From: Volutella citrinella
Taxonomy: Eukaryota; Ascomycota; Sordariomycetes; Hypocreales; Nectriaceae
Direction: 5' to 3'
DNA: 64,000 bases
NCBI GenBank assembly: GCA_034401135.1
Contig: JAWZSP010000006.1
Span: 3,906,001-3,970,000 of the forward strand
The translations under genes were made by a program, and so were the position numbers. Within the stretch, counting starts at the first letter, position 1; each line of letters starts with the position of its first letter. The notes under the pieces were generated by a model. The model had not been told where the DNA came from, did no database searches, and saw only the letters and a list, made by a program, of their open reading frames with translations. This document shows positions 10,122-22,542 of this stretch, piece by piece.

Positions 10122-12190
10122 ATGGCCAACACAAACGAAACCATGGAGCGTCTGGACCTGGTTGTCATTGGTGCCGGTATGTGCCCCTATGTTTCCGTCC
10201 TCAGCCCCCATGCGTGTAATGCAGCGGCTGACGCGGGCTCTCTGCAGGATGGTACGGGCTGGCTGCTGCGAAGCAGTACTACAGCTTCCACCCGGACGAT
10301 GCAATTGCAGTCCTCGACTCGGGCATGAGCATTGGCGGAGTCTGGGCCAAGGAGAGACTCTATCCCTCCCTGAAGAGCAACAACCTCGTAGGGACGTACG
10401 AGTACCCGGACTTCCCCATGGACGAGCCGACTTTTGGCGTGAAACCGCACGAGCACATCCCCGGAACTGTCGTCCAAAGATACCTAGAGGCCTATGCAAG
10501 GCACTTTGGTATCATTGACTTCATCCAGCTCCAAACAAGGGTTGTGTCTGCCGAGCACCAGTCCGCAGGCGGCTGGATCCTCACAATCCAGGAGGGCTGG
10601 AACCAGAGCACCACCAGGCTTTTTGCGAAGCGGCTCGTCCTCTCTACTGGGCTAGTATCTGAGCCCTTCAAGCCTCACATTCAAGGCCAAGAGGAATACG
10701 GGCGGCCCCTCTTCCACGCAAAGGACTTTGGCATCAACAAGGACACCTTTGAGCCTGGCAAGAGGGTTACCATCTTTGGAGGCACAAAGTACGCCTGGGA
10801 TGCAGCCTATGCCTTTGGAACGAGAGGCATTAAAGTTGATTGGATCATCCGGCGTAAGACTCCCGCTTGCATCTGCAATGATTGCTTTTTTTTTTTTTTT
10901 TTTGCGACTTGAAAACTGACATGACCTAGCCACGGGCCACGGGCCAGTCTGGATGGCACCCCCGTTCGTGACGCCATTGAAGAAGCAACTAGAGAAGCTC
11001 GTCAGTATGTATAAATCTACCCCGGCTGCCCCCTGCGATCTAAGACTAACGTTGATGCAGACATGCGCATGGTGCACTGGTTTGCGCCTTGCATCTGGGG
11101 CCAGGACAGCGGGTACAAAAGCATCAACTCCTTCTGGCACGGCACAAGATTCGGGCGCAAGGTTGTCGACAAATTCTGGAACGTCCTCAAGTCAGATGCG
11201 CTTGGCCTCATGGGCTTCGACAAGCACCCGGAGTACAAGAAGCTGGAGCCGACGTGCGAGCCGCTCTTCACCGGGTGCAGTTTCAGCATCTTCAACTACG
11301 ACACGGACTTTTTCGAGCCTATTCGAAACGGCAGCGTCAAAATCCACTGTGCCGACCTGTCGCACCTGAGCCCGGGAAAGGTCCATCTTGACGATGCCGA
11401 TCAGACAGTACTCGACTCAGATGCCATGATGTATGTCACCGGGTGGAAGAACGTCCCGGCACTCAAGTTCCTCCCCGAGGGCATTGACCGAAAAATTGGC
11501 CTCTCACATAAGCCGCCGCCGTTTGGCAGCCCTTGTGCGCCCGATGACGGTCTGGCTGAGCAGACTCACCTCATCGCGAAGGCCGATGAGGAGATCCTCA
11601 AGCGCTTTCCGCGCCTCAAGACGCCGCCCAAGTTTAACCCCAATTACAAGCCTCTCACCGACACCAAGGCGTTTTCTATCGCCGAGGACGACGTCAGTGC
11701 GGCGGAGGCGCCGGAAACACCCATGATGCTCTACCGCTTCATGGTTCCCGGTACTTCAGAGCTCCTTGCTACTAAGGACATCGCCTTCTGCGGCGCCATT
11801 CACAACTTCAGCGGCCCGACGACGGCCCACCTCCAGGGCCTCTGGATCAGCGCATACTTTGACGGGAAGCTGGTGCGGGATCCAAGCAGGGCTGTGCCTC
11901 GACGTGGCAGCTCTGGCTCGAGCAGCCCCATGACGCTCGAGCAGGTGCACTACGATACGGTTCTGCACAACCGTTTCGGCAAGTGGAGGTATCCTTATGA
12001 CCCGGGCAACAAGCAGGCCGACTTCGTCTTCGAGGCGGTCCCGTACCTGGATATGCTACTGGCAGATCTCGGTCTCCAGGTGCACAGAAAAGGCGGCTGG
12101 CTGCGGGAGATGTGCAAGGCATATGGGCCGAGAGACTATCTCGATGCGAACGAGGAATGGCAAATAAAGTACGGAATAAAGTATCATTGA
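10122..12190 (+). CDS. flavin-containing monooxygenase-like protein
   Basis: Four exons give 621 aa, with introns 10177-10247, 10854-10929 and 11005-11060. The second intron holds a run of about 18 T. The FAD-binding glycine motif (VVIGAGWYGLAAAKQY) stands at residues 14-29 and is split by intron 1, which restores the motif when removed. A second Rossmann-like motif near residue 193 reads VTIFGGTKYAWDAAY. This departs from the usual GxGxxG but is the form I associate with fungal FMO-like enzymes. Such enzymes use FAD and NADPH to oxidise soft nucleophiles or ketones. The substrate is unknown. It converges with the next gene, 187 bp away. Confidence 0.85.
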
Positions 12191-12377
12191 TGGGAGGGCG
12201 AATGCACGACCAGGAGCATGGGTACTTCATGATGGATTTATGAACAACATTGCAGCGGCGGTCACAAATCAGGCATTTCATCGCGGGTACATAACGCTCG
12301 ATAATATCTTTATCCATTTACTTAGCTATTCCATACAATTCCCCGTCCATATGAAGAGCCCCAACGACAAAAGGAAT

Positions 12378-13222
12378 CTAGTTATCTCCGCCAGCTCCCA
12401 TCATAGCAAACAGCCGTGCCGTCGCTGGACTGATTGCCACCGTCTTGTCGACGGAGCCGAGCCAGCCGTGCTTATACGTCCGCGACTCAAGGAACTCGAG
12501 CTCAACGTCCCGGCCAGAGAGGGCTACCAGCTCCTCTAGGGCCTGTCGGGGCCGGTCCTCCTGCAAGAAGCCTCGCAGCTGCTCCTCGCCGATGTAACGG
12601 AACGCGGCCAAGTACCTGCCGTGATCGACATCCCAGCCCGCCGTGTGGCCGCTCGCCACGACGCCGCCGGGGCTCCTCATCATGAGCCCCGAGAAGCGCC
12701 AGAATGCCTCGCTCCATTGCTTGATGGCGTCCTCGTTGTTCCCAAGAGGCTCTTTAAAGTTGAAGACGAACAGTGCCGACGCCGTGTCGTAACCGCGACT
12801 GAAGCCAACCTCTCGGTACGACGCCATGGGGGGGAGGAGGTACAGCATGGATTCCACAGGGGACGTGATGAAGGCCTTCCAGTCCGCGTCGAGACTCTGA
12901 AGCTGCGGGCTGGCGCAGGCGGCCTGGCGGCCCTGGGCAGACTTCCAGTCTAAAACGAACGGGTCAGTATTACAGCGATTAGATGGGCTCCAGCAATAAT
13001 GCAACAGCGACTCTGCATACCGACAATGAGCTTGGCCTCATGAGGCGCCCCGTGTACGAGGGCCCACCAGACGATTCCGGTTGCCTCTAGCTCGAGATAT
13101 GTCTGCAGCGTGCGCTCCCATAGCCTGCCGTCCTCGGGGGCGATGCCGACCGCCGCGGACGAGAGGGGGGCGGGGTCCTTGAAGTGAAATGAGAGAATCT
13201 CTGTGAACTCGTAATCGTGCAT
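12378..13222 (-). CDS. protein with two dimeric alpha/beta-barrel-like repeats, function unknown
   Basis: Two exons (intron 13020-12950, phase 1) give 257 aa. The two halves resemble each other. Each has an F-x-FK-(D/E)-P strand (FHFKDPAPL, FNFKEPLGN), then a helix with a Trp and an aromatic (WERTLQTYLEL, WSEAFWRFSGL), then a VVWWALVHG/VVASGHTAG-like strand. This spacing suits a duplicated ferredoxin-like barrel fold, known from monooxygenase-like and stress-related proteins, but no catalytic residue can be named. The ATG at 13222 was chosen because similarity starts there. The frame stays open upstream to 13381, so a longer N-terminus is possible. Confidence 0.7.
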
Positions 13223-14081
13223 GGTTAGTTGTAGAGCGAGGAGAGAGGGATTGTTTCCTCTGCGGATGACGAGGGGCGTGGCCCTCGGCTTGCTGTTGGT
13301 GTGGAGGAGTGAGCGCCCGGCTGCCTGGTGGAGCTGTATAGAGGTTGTCGTGTATTTAGACAGAGTGGGCTGGAACCGCACCCGCCCTGGCTGATTACAG
13401 TGGGCAAGCTGGGGGCTGTTTGCGTGCTGGAGGCTGCGAGACTGAGTACCTTACGGTAGAGGTTGCACTGCCAACTCCCCCATGGACCACCTATATTTGG
13501 GCGCCAAGGTAGTACGCGATGGGGCCCTCCAAACCTCCTATTTTAGGGCAGTGGAGGCCACGGACAACTAACTGTTAGCAGTACGGACTGCCAGTTGCAG
13601 CAGGGATGACGTCGGCAGATGGAAACCGCCGGCACGCGAGCTTTTCCCAAGAAAGGACCAAATCCTTCTGCATTGACAGGAGATTGCCGGTGTCGCGTGC
13701 GCTGTGACTTCTAAACGGCAGACGCTGTTGGGTGTCGCGTGCGCTGCTCCTTGTTCTGGACGGGGAATCGCCAGGGTCCCAGGGCCAAGCATCCTTCGAA
13801 GGATCCTTCCAGGCAATTGCATTCTAAATCCACTGCCGTAGGAATGGGACCCGGGCAGGAGTATTTTTATTTCATGATACGGAGAGGTGGAGTTTTGGCA
13901 ATTGTTGGCATTTGCGGGCGCTTTCCTACGAGTAGTACCACGACATCCAGATGGCCATTCACACACCACATGGCAGACAGAGTATCTCGACTTGAGTGTC
14001 TTCATATTACACCGTAAACTGAAGCATATAATCTATAGATAGTCTTTCCAATCCCAAAACGCCACAGCGACTTGCCGCGCC
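13223..14081. other. intergenic region
   Basis: No gene is seen. It contains two copies of GTGTCGCGTGCGCTG about 42 bp apart (near 13691 and 13733). It covers the promoter of the barrel-repeat gene and the 3' end of the metallopeptidase gene. Confidence 0.5.
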
Positions 14082-15293
14082 TTAGATGGGCGGCACGTTC
14101 ATGTTGATGCCAAAGTTCATCAGCTGCTGCCGGCCTCCCTCGGTCAGCATCAGCCTGTCCCACACATCCCGCTTCGTCTCCGCCTTGAAGGTGTGCCAAA
14201 AGTACTGGTTGAAGACGAGGGCCAGCGCGAAGAGCGAGTACGAGTCTGGGTTCTCGGTGCCGTACGTCTCGCGCACCTCCCACACGCCGCCGCTTCCGTA
14301 CACCTCGCCGCCCGAGGAGCCTCCCATATTGTCTCCCTTCACTAGAGAGCGTAGCTCACGTTAGCGGTGTGGCCGGCAAGAAGACTGGCCCGAGTCACCG
14401 AGTGCTTTTTGTTTCTTGACTTACTTTCGGGGAACAGAACGTGGAGAAACTCGTGAAACATGGTCACCGTCAGCGTCCGGTACACGTCCAGCATGCCTCC
14501 GCGCTGGACGAGGGCATTCGTCTCTTCTATGAAGGTGTTTATCGCTGCCTGCTTGCCGCAGATGATAACATACGACGGAGTGTCCTTGCCGAGGACAAGG
14601 CCGTTTTCCTCTGGCATCGCAAGCTTGTAGCCTAGCAGTGACTGGCCGCTGGGGTACGGCTCAGAGCACTTGCGCATCTGGCCATGCGGATACGGAATCT
14701 TGATGTCGAGCTTTTCTCTGTGAGGAGGAGCTTTGGTTGCAAGTCAGCGCGCAGTCAATCGACTTGCTTGTCTTTTTTGGTAATTACTCACTCCAGATCC
14801 TGCCCTCGGTCGTGTCTTCCCACATTGGCTCGTCGTCACACATCATGTAGATGTAATCCGTAGACCCAAGATTGGCCATTTTACCAAGGACGTCTGCAAA
14901 CCATCCATCAGCAACCGATTTAGTGTGACCATTTCAAGGTTTCAAACCTCTCACACGGTCCCAGCGAGCCTGCCCTTCCCGGTGCTTGGTGTCGAAGAAG
15001 GTGTTGTAAGTGCCCCAAATTCGGAGAGCCTCCCAGCGGTCGTTCTCGTCCTGGCTTTTTGAAAGCGCCTCTACGGCGTCCATTCGCTCGGCGGAATACC
15101 GACCGAGGAGCTCCATGTTCTCGAAGAACTTCTGGTAAACTTGTTCGTCGGAGCCGCCAAAGGTATTGCCAATGCCGAGGCATGTTTTGTGCGATGGGTC
15201 CCAGAGAATGTTGCCAGTCATGACGGCATCGGCGACATTTCCAGCGAGAAAGAGGACCGCCGAAGCGGCGCCTACCAGCCTGAGCCAAGCCAT
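14082..15293 (-). CDS. secreted HExxH zinc metallopeptidase, M35 (deuterolysin)-like
   Basis: Four exons (introns 14947-14894, 14791-14716, 14424-14342) give 332 aa. The protein opens with a clear signal peptide (MAWLRLVGAASAVLFLAG, cleavage probably after ADA). The zinc motif HEFLH is at about residues 236-240. About 40 residues later comes NPDSYSLFA, whose Asp fits the third zinc ligand of aspzincins (HExxH plus Asp in an ADSYxxF context). It is therefore probably an extracellular endopeptidase of the deuterolysin/Lys-specific group. Splice sites of introns 1 and 2 have close alternatives; I chose those giving continuous hydrophilic sequence. An upstream in-frame ATG at 15347 would hide the signal peptide. 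Confidence 0.75.
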
Positions 15294-16607
15294 GACGTTT
15301 TGGGGCGGAATAAATGCTATGGTAGACGCTAGAGAAAAGAGAAACAAGAATTGAAGTGAACGACGTTGGGACGGGGCATTTGCTTCCTGGACCAGAAAAT
15401 TTTACAGATGACTGTCGGACTGTATATGAAGCACTTCATTCTTCACAAAGGTACATTTTAATGACATAACTATTTTTTCCAATAATGCTGGGAGTTGGCA
15501 ACAGCCGCAGCTTTTCCCTGCCTCGACTAGGAAGCTGCTTTTCGCAGGATTCATTCGATGGAGATATTTTGCGGAGCACCTGGCCCCTGTCGCTGGTTGA
15601 AGGATGCTGCCAGGCTTGGTTCCTCCTATTGATAGCCGGATTCTTTAATCTGTGTTATAGGCGCGCACGTCCCATGTTACTTTATTTCCCCTCTTTCAAG
15701 CGAGGCAACTCGTGGCCATGGCTGCACAAGAGCCGGCGATGTATGACAGCGCAGCAATTGTTTCGGCGTTGACCTGCGCAGCTGACAGAGGCTACAAACT
15801 GGCTTGTCTGAGAAAGAGCGAAAAATTATGAGGAGAAATTGTCTTCCCGATATTGCACAATTGAGGCCTACGCCATGGAAGATCTGCGCTCAGAGTGCAA
15901 TTCCGAATGCGACCTGCTTGGTCCTCTGGTAGGATTACACGAGAAGAAATTGCTACTGGTTTCAGATCATCAGACCAGACCAGCAATTCTTATTAAACGA
16001 AAATCACCATAAGGCAAATTATCAGTGCGTGCTGCGTTAAAGACGAGGCCCTCCGGGGTGGGAGGTGGTGACATCCCGGCAAGCAGCGCGATGGAAGTGG
16101 CAGTTGCACACGCGACACCACTCGGCCCTACAGGGGATCCATGGGGCAGGTTGATCTGGTTTCAGGCTCCCCAGTGTTTTTGGAGGCATTGAAATCCCAT
16201 TACAGCCTGTCACTCGATTATCTGGAAGCAGCAGGATTCGGGCCTAGTCCAGATGCTGTGCACGTCCGCTCCCAATTGGGAAGACCGTATGCATCCCATT
16301 GGCCGGGGTCGCCCAAGGGTATGGTGCATCACCTATCTCGAGTGCCGAGGGGTACGCGACCAGCCAAGGCCCAAGGCTTCCAAAGTTTTTCTGCGTGTCG
16401 TATGCCATTAATAGAGCGCTTTTGTATAAGACGGTGCCCGGCTCCTGGGGGCTGTAGCAAGAAACATGTACGGTCACGTTGTTTGAGGGTGAGAGCTGCT
16501 GGCACCTTTTCATCCATCGTTGCGCTCTTCTTCCTTTCTTTCACATCAATTCCACTGAATACTTTGCTGCAGTAGAGAAGGCAACTCAATCGCCATTTTC
16601 CTGCAAG
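15294..16607. other. divergent intergenic region
   Basis: About 1.3 kb lies between two divergently transcribed genes for secreted proteins. Small open frames on both strands overlap and show no family features. It presumably carries both promoters. Confidence 0.6.
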
Positions 16608-19254
16608 ATGAAGGTGTCTCTTCTTGTTGGCGGAGCTGTAGCTCCCCTGCTTGTCCTGGGACAGGTAGTCTTTCCTCGTCAAGAGCCTCCTGTTGCTGCT
16701 CCTCCACCAACAGCCGGTAGTTTCGCATCCATTTCCATGCCCTTGAATGGAACTTCTACAACTGCTGCTACGGATGAGAAGTCTACAACTGCTACGGGTC
16801 TGATGTCGTCGGAGACTGCCGATACCGCGTCGATCGAGAGCACTGAGACCGCCACCGAAACGACCCTGGAGGTGAAATCGGACACTAACACTGATTCTGC
16901 GACTCAGACCGCGGCGGAGGAAACTTCAGAGACGGAGACAATACCTGGGGCTCTTCAGTCTACTGTCGAAACTGCGCAGAGCACACAGCCCGCCATGGAC
17001 ACGGCTCCTTCACCCGCTTCCAGCACCATTGAAACAGGAGAGACTACACAAGCCAACACTGATGCTGCTCCCTCTCCGCCACCTCCTAGCACTTCAGAAA
17101 CTAGAGAGACTACTCAAACGGTGAAAGATGTCCCTGCTTCCGCTCCCACCACGATGGAGACCATTCAGACTGCGGAATCCGCTCCTCCACCTCCACCCCC
17201 TCCTGGTACTACTACATCAAAAACAGCGGAGGCTGTTCAGACTATGCAGACTACTGAAGCCGTCACCTCAAGCCAACCCGCCGAGAAAACTCAGCAATCT
17301 GAGGCCCAACCCAGCCAGAAGACGGAGGCTGGCCAGAAGGAGAAGCAATCCACCACCGAGGCTGGGGCCATTGGGGCACCTATCATCACCAAGCCCCAAG
17401 AGATGTCTACTGTGGTAGCCCTACCTCCTGCACAGACTACAGAGGCGCAACAGGCGGCCGAAAAGGCTTACGGTGCCATGGAGAAGTATGTCAACAACCC
17501 AACCGAGCAGACTGCACAGCAGGCCAAGGACGACACGGATCTTGCAATCGGGCGTGAGTTACACAGGATTCCCTCCAAAGCACATGTTGACTGACTTGAT
17601 TAGTTGTGGGTGTGATTGCTGGTGTGGGAGCCGTCGGCGGCGGCCTGGTCGGAGGCGGTGGTGGTGGTGGGTGTCCTGGTGGCATCTTCGGGGCTCTCTT
17701 CTGTTCCCTGGGAAAAGCAGCAACCGGCCTCGCTGGTGCCGTCACTGGCGGAGCACAAGCAGCTGTCGGTGTTGTTTCGGCCGCCATGTCCCAGGTCAAA
17801 ACCGACTTGGGCAACTCCAAGGAGAGTATGAAGGAGGAAGAGGAGAAGAAGAAGGAGGAGGAAGAGAAGAAAGACGAGGAAGAGGAGGAGAAAAAGAGCA
17901 CGAAGGCAGAGAAGCCGAAGAGCACTGAAGAACAAAAGCCGTCCAGCACGGAACAGAAAGCCTCGTCCACTGAAGCGGCCTCGTCCGCGACTACAACAAG
18001 CATGGCGACTACAACCACGGAAGAGTCGACTAGCACCACGGCCACCACTACAGAGACCAGCTCGTTGCCTACTCCCGAATATGTCCCTGATGTCTACAAG
18101 CCTCGAAGCGCGGAGGGTTTGGAGGAAGAGATCAAAAAGGCCGCTGCCGAAGACATGGGATGCATGACTGCGTTTGTGCTCCCGGTACCAGACTGCGACA
18201 TCAAGAAAATCGGAACTGCCACTGGTAGCAGCACCACTGAGGCCTCTGCCACGACCACCGCTACTGCAGAGGGAGAGTCCACGACTGAGGTCACCGCGGA
18301 GGAGTCAAAGACGGCCACAGGAAGTGCTATGGACGACACGACCACCGGAGGTGCTGCGGAGAAGACCACAGACGCTACTGTAGAGAAGACCACAGGAAGT
18401 GCTTCGGTGCCCAGCACGCTCATCACGACAACCAGGCGGCCAGACACGTCCTCCGACGAGATCACCACCAAGCCCTCAACCAAGATGCCCACCACGACCG
18501 AGGAGGCACGCAGCTACTACCCATGCCATGTCCGCGGCGGACCCAGGATCGCGACGCCTTACTGCCAGTGCACGACCGAGAAGGCCGGCCACTCCTTCTT
18601 CGCCACCGCGACACTCATCGACGGCGACTGCGTCAGGTACACCAGCTTCCCCGACCCCGTCGACCCCAAGACATTTGCGCCCGTCTCTACTGCCGGTCCC
18701 TTCACCACCGAGGTCGACGGCACCGTCCTTGTCTACCCATCCAAGTTGATGGACATCACCGAGGACGCAGCAGGGCTCTTTGCGACCCGGACGCGAGGCC
18801 TGGGCGACGCCACCACCCAGTCGACGCCCAAGCCGACTGTCGAGTCAACCGACGGCAACGGATCGTCCGTCTGCAGCCAGAGCGAGAACTACAAGCTGAA
18901 GCCGGCCTGCGAGTGCGCTATCAAGCAGTTCAAAGACACAACGGTGTTCAACAAGTCCACATCCCGGCACTGTGCCATGGGCGGCATCCTCGATTTCTTG
19001 ACGTTTGGCGAGGCGGGCTGCACTGCGCAGTTTACCTGTGACGACTACGGCATCGGCATGACGGGTGCGCTGATCAGAGAACTGTAAGTTGACGAGTCTG
19101 TTCTGTTGCTTCGTCGCGTTTTCGTGCTAACATTGTTTTCTCTAGTCGTGAGGCTGCAAAGGACAAAGTGGGAATCTGCGGCAACATTCAACTGTCCAAC
19201 TCGTGCAAGATCCACCTCGACTACTGCACGGATTGCAAAACGTACGGGCCGTGA
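16608..19254 (+). CDS. secreted Ser/Thr-rich mucin-like protein with Gly-rich segment and Cys-containing C-terminus
   Basis: Three exons (introns 17554-17603 and 19084-19145) give 844 aa. A signal peptide (MKVSLLVGGAVAPLLVLG) is followed by about 290 Thr/Ser/Pro-rich residues. Next is a glycine and small-residue segment (GVGAVGGGLVGGGGGGGCPG, then Ala/Gly-rich) that could be membrane-active or self-associating, then a Glu/Lys tract and more Thr-rich sequence. The C-terminal 330 residues contain Cys pairs, as in PYCQC and CACECA-like spacing, and the last exon adds five Cys. It is probably an O-glycosylated cell-wall or secreted protein. I recognise no named domain. The linker PSTLITTTR recurs in the giant adhesin at 29461. 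Confidence 0.75.
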
Positions 19255-19773
19255 GAGGGGCAAGGTCAAGGTCACCTGGAGTGTATTTAGAGTGTCGTAA
19301 TATTTATGTATGTATTTGCTTGATAGTAGGCAGCCTTGAGCTACCGGCGAATCGCAGAGAGGCTTAGCTGTTCACCTTCGAAACATCAGAGACCACTGGC
19401 AGCTTGTTTCCTGTTTGTGCAACATGGAAAAGGTCCAAAATCGCTTCCAATAATAATAAAGATAGTCGCAACAGATCGCGATGTTCCTCGATTTCCTCTG
19501 GCTTGTTCTTCGACGAACAAGGAGTCGCCTTTGTGAACCCCTGCATGCCACCAGGAGTCACCCCAAGTGGCCCATCTATTCAAGGCAAGCGCCGTATTGG
19601 TATCCATGTGCAACTGGCAACTGGCAACTGCTGGCTGTCACCTGGCAGCAAGCCTACTCGATGCTGGCTCCACCGCCACCACTCGCGGGATGCTTAGATA
19701 TTGGCCGTTTCTCCCCTCCCCCCAACAATGTCTCTGCCTACTACACAAATTTTCGACAGTCCTACAACTCAAA
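19255..19773. other. intergenic region
   Basis: No gene is seen. An open frame continues upstream of the next start (from 19567) but has no conserved character and no good start context. It is taken as leader and promoter. Confidence 0.5.
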
Positions 19774-22542
19774 ATGGACTCCGATCCCGACATGGCCGAG
19801 TCACCTCGGAACGATTACTATCTTCCAGTCGCCCTCTTCGATCTTGCTAACGGGCCGTCTGTACTTGGCAAGGATTTTGCCAAGAAATCCAAGGTCGGCG
19901 TCCAGTGGGTGTATCCCGAGCAGCAGTCGCCCTGGGCATCCCCATACAATGGCTTTCTTCTGAAGGTGCCGATGAGAAGGCCCCGTGGCACGGGCGATTG
20001 CTACTCCGAACACGGAGACCCAACGAACGAGTATCATCTGACTCTTCGACTGTCGTGCCGCGATAGGAAGGTAAGATTCTCGCCCATTGACAAAGCGCTA
20101 GCAGACGAGCTGTCCCCCAAGCTCAAAGTCAAGAACCCTTCGTCTCTCTTCGTCGTCACCGTCGTACTCGATCCTGGCGCGCACCCCATCCAAGTTGATG
20201 GGTTACTAAAACCTTTTGCCACGACGGATGACAAGGTCCAGTCATGGGTTGTGCACGGCAAGCCCATGCCGGTACTGGGATCTCTAGACAGCATACACCT
20301 CAAGCATCGTTTCCAGTTCATTTGCAAAGGTAACAAGGAGACGGAAAAGAAGCTCCATTGGAGCATAAATGGTGGGATGCCCATGTTGCGATTTATTCGC
20401 CCCACTAAGTGAGTTTTACTCTTGTCCAAAATTTGAAGGCTTCTGGCCTAACTATATTTTACAACAGTCCCGTTGTTTGGGATATGGAGGCGTTCCGGAG
20501 GGAGGCTCTCGGAGAGGTGCACACATACGGCCTCTATTATCCCGTGTATAAGTGGCTCTTGGAGAAAGAGATGGTGCATGCACTACGCAAAGCGCATATA
20601 TATGACTGCTGTTTGATGCATGAGGAAGCCGTCAAAATGGACAAACGCAAGTTTGGCGTTGCATTTGTCCCAATCGGGAGGACTGGGACGCGGGCTCGTT
20701 ACGAGTGCTACATGGCTAGTCCATTCACGTTTGTAAGGTCTCCCAGCCACACTATATCGGCTTTGTCAAGAAGTTGAACAGGGAAACATGATTGAGCCAG
20801 AAAATTCACTGACACATATGCAGGCTACGGAATTCCCAAACACTTGGCGACGCCTGCATAGACCGGATGAGTCCTTCGGCCTGGAGGTTGAACCGGGTGT
20901 TGTTTGGAAGGCTCGGTGCAAATTTGAACATCCACTATTCAACCATGAGAGTGAAGATGATTCCTCTTTTGAGAGCTACTACCACATACCGAAAGTCAAA
21001 CGGCTGTCGAAGACGTTCGTGATGATCGTGGAAGCAACGGAACAGCCTCGGAACTTCCAGCCAAAGGTGTTTCAGAACCGCAAAGAGGCAAACAAGACCA
21101 GCAGGGCGGAATAGGATACCGCAATGTTCGTCTTTGACTTGTCGAGCCGCGAGCGTGGGGAGGCTAGCGTTTTCGATTTTCAGCGAGTCGACTCGGCTCG
21201 AGTCACCGCCATCAGTCGGATTCTGCCTGGCTCACGTCCCTACCCGGAAGAACCAGTGGAGATCCTGGAGGACAAGACAAACGCAGGCAAAGCCTGGCTG
21301 CAAAGGGTCATGCAGCTTCTTGATCGGGACTTCAAGCTTGCAAATGGCTTCCGCCGCGCCCTGCTCGAAATCCCAGAGCCAGACTTCGACATCAATCAGT
21401 TGCCCAAGGCCTTTCGTCGCTTGGCTGGCCTGGAAAGATTGTTGAAGCCTCTCCCAATCGTCAACCCTCTCGAGATCCCAAACTCTGATCTGAAGCACGA
21501 GGTTGTGAATCAGATGGACCCTGCTGCCAAAGCCGATCTCTTGCGGTACATCAAATCTGCGACTTTGGGGCAGCTCGTTTTCTGCGGCCCTGGCAACTCG
21601 GGGAAAACCACCGTCCTTGCCATCATCGTGAGCGGCATGTTTGCGAACCCAGGAATCCGGAAGATTTATGTTTCGGCGGCCACAAGTGCCGGAACGGACA
21701 CAATCTGTCTGCGCATTCACAAGACCATCACAGCCGTTGTCGGGGGCTACAACAAGACGCACCCCGATGCCAAGATTGACCACGCGCTCGTTATCCGTGG
21801 TTTCGCTTTTTCTGAAGAGATTGACGCATTCAAGATGGCTGTCGAGAACTTTTCGCCGGACGACGAAGACGACCAAAATGATGCCCGGCCCCGGGCTCAC
21901 TCTCTGGCTCACTATGCACTGCAAATCCTCGGCTTCGGCAAGGACAACGTCGACCCGCCGCAAGAAGGCGGCATCGCGAAGCTGTGGCGGATCAAGGAGT
22001 CGATTATGGAATCGGACCGGTTCTCTCAACTTGCCCAGTACGTCGCCAGCCGAGGCCGCCTGGATTCTTCCGTGGCCGACTCTCAGCCTGGGTTCGCTTT
22101 GGAGAAGCTTTTCGCCTTGATACTTGATGCTGCCGACGTGGTCTGCACAACGCCCAGGGTTGCGGATGAGGAGCCTTATCGTAAGTTCAACAGCCACTGC
22201 GGCGCTGTTGTGCTCGACGAAGCCGGGTCGATGTGGAGGGGCGACGCCGAGATCGTCCGGGGCAACACTCTGCGGCCCTGCGCTGTCGCCGGCAACGATC
22301 TGGAACTGATGCCTTCCATGGAATATGTGGTAAAGGGGCACAAGGACTGCCTGAAATGGCTGCCATGGGAACCGAAAAATGTGTATGCTGAGCATGGCCA
22401 AATATCTGTTCTCGTCGCGGTCAAGTACTCAGGCTGGCCAGTCTTTGCTTGCGACATGCAGTATGCCCAGGCACAACAGCCGCGTGTTGGGAGAGGGAAG
22501 GGCCGGCGGCACCCCAAATCCAACACCCGGGGAAAGAAATGA
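19774..22542 (+). CDS. DNA2/NAM7-like helicase-related protein, interrupted and C-terminally truncated
   Basis: Introns 20409-20467 and 20733-20823 are clear. An N-terminal module of about 396 aa ends at TAG 21112-21114, and the same frame then continues for 476 more codons. If 21067-21114 is a 48-bp intron, the gene gives one protein of 856 aa; otherwise the downstream ATG at 21124 would start a second product, or the gene is dead. The downstream part has a Walker A loop (GPGNSGKTT), a DEAG Walker B (VVLDEAGSMW) and a motif-III-like AGNDLEL, as in superfamily 1 helicases. Motifs IV to VI, usually another 300 or more residues, are missing. I think it is a partly degraded gene. N-terminal function is unknown. 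Confidence 0.6.
21067..21114 (+). other. candidate 48-bp in-frame intron ending at the TAG
   Basis: The segment starts GTGTTT (weak donor) and ends AATAG, so its removal deletes the in-frame TAG and keeps the frame (CCAAAG joined to GATACC). The donor is poor and no strong branch site is seen. A plain nonsense mutation explains the data equally well. Confidence 0.35.

Noticed and set aside
16141..16575. 144-codon plus frame upstream of the secreted Ser/Thr-rich gene
   Set aside because: It lacks family features and overlaps the leader of the next gene, which has a clear signal peptide at 16608.
21232..22401. 389-codon antisense frame over the helicase-related gene
   Set aside because: The sense frame has Walker A and B motifs; the antisense frame has none and is a GC-bias shadow.
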